Below are positions 11,912 to 12,067 of a stretch of DNA of 12,067 bases, in pieces. The stretch is taken from the NCBI GenBank assembly GCA_003601695.1, contig PIYH01000030.1:1-12067 (forward strand). Direction: 5' to 3'. The translations under genes and the position numbers were made by a program. Source of the DNA: Candidatus Bathyarchaeota archaeon. GTDB taxonomy: Archaea > Thermoproteota > Bathyarchaeia > Bathyarchaeales > DTEX01. The notes under the pieces are model-generated. The model saw only the letters and a list, made by a program, of their open reading frames with translations. It was not told where the DNA came from and ran no database searches. Each line of letters begins with the position of its first letter. Positions within the stretch are counted from its first letter, which is position 1.

Positions 11912-12067
11912 ATGAATGAGCTCGTAATAACAGAGGATCTATGGAAGATCTATCGTGTGGGAAGCGTTGACTACCCGGCTCTAAAAGGCGTTAACATGGA
12001 GATTTACGATGGAGAGTTCGTCGCTCTTGTCGGCCCATCCGGATCTGGAAAGTCTACATTACTTCAC
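11912..12067 (+). CDS. ABC transporter ATP-binding protein, LolD/MacB-like (partial)
   Basis: The first 52 codons of an ABC ATPase, cut by the window end. The frame opens MNELVITEDLWKIYRVGSVD, continues with YPALKGVNMEIYDGEFVALV and reaches Walker A GPSGSGKS at residues 41-48. The VDYPALKGV-type A-loop region and the GPSGSGKSTLLH P-loop are typical of the LolD/MacB/FtsE group, which works with FtsX-type permeases for lipoprotein release or macrolide/peptide export; a permease gene is expected downstream. A six-codon upstream ORF (ATG 11895) ends in a TGA that overlaps this ATG. The Tyr in YPAL would stack on the ATP adenine. Confidence 0.88.
   Translation, partial: MNELVITEDLWKIYRVGSVDYPALKGVNMEIYDGEFVALVGPSGSGKSTLLH

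Noticed and set aside
1..12067. CRISPR array or defence island
   Set aside because: No regularly spaced repeats of 20-40 bases and no cas or recognised defence genes were seen on either strand.

Overview
The window looks like a chromosomal segment from an archaeon. The evidence is an archaeal type A-like RNase P RNA, an archaeal HemK2-type release-factor methyltransferase, a KaiC-family ATPase beside a small NitrOD5-like protein, TATA/BRE-like promoters roughly 21-28 bases before predicted starts, and at least one probable leaderless gene. The NitrOD5-like protein and general gene character suggest the TACK side of the archaea (for example Bathyarchaeia), but that placement is a guess. A degenerate transposase and several frame-broken small ORFs suggest gene decay, or indel errors in the assembly.

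Layout. (1) 1-272: remnant of a DDE (IS4/IS5-like) transposase. (2) 285-1478, minus: 12-TM major facilitator transporter. (3) 1479-1826: divergent intergenic region with a long inverted repeat. (4) 1827-2504, plus: HemK2/PrmC-like methyltransferase. (5) 2549-4780, plus: a 743-residue protein with a winged-helix DNA-binding domain, an ATP-cone-like domain and an anaerobic ribonucleotide reductase (NrdD) fold. It keeps the C-terminal zinc ribbon but appears to lack both the thiyl-radical cysteine and the glycyl-radical site. This is the most unusual gene here. (6) 4820-5129, plus: RNase P RNA with its own promoter. (7) 7158 to 5379, minus: two-gene unit of a double KaiC-domain protein, with a live first P-loop and a degenerate second one, followed by a 111-residue NitrOD5-like protein. 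(8) 7159-7490: divergent region with a relic of a membrane-anchored ORF. (9) 7494-8723, plus: AgaS-type SIS-domain sugar-phosphate isomerase/deaminase. (10) 9008-11073, plus: two-gene ABC-2 exporter, ATPase and permease overlapping by ATGA, probably from a leaderless transcript. (11) 11074-11911: 838 bases without an intact gene but with several broken minus-strand ORFs. (12) 11912 to the window end, plus: start of a LolD/MacB-like ABC ATPase, cut by the window edge.

The genes do not form one pathway. The likely functional units are the KaiC plus NitrOD5 pair (probable ATP-dependent signalling or regulation) and the ABC-2 exporter. The methyltransferase and the NrdD-like protein may be co-transcribed because they are 44 bases apart, but their functions do not obviously connect. 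The HTH-ATP cone-NrdD protein is best read as a candidate nucleotide-sensing transcription regulator derived from a reductase, by analogy with the ATP-cone/zinc-ribbon regulator NrdR. That reading is inference.
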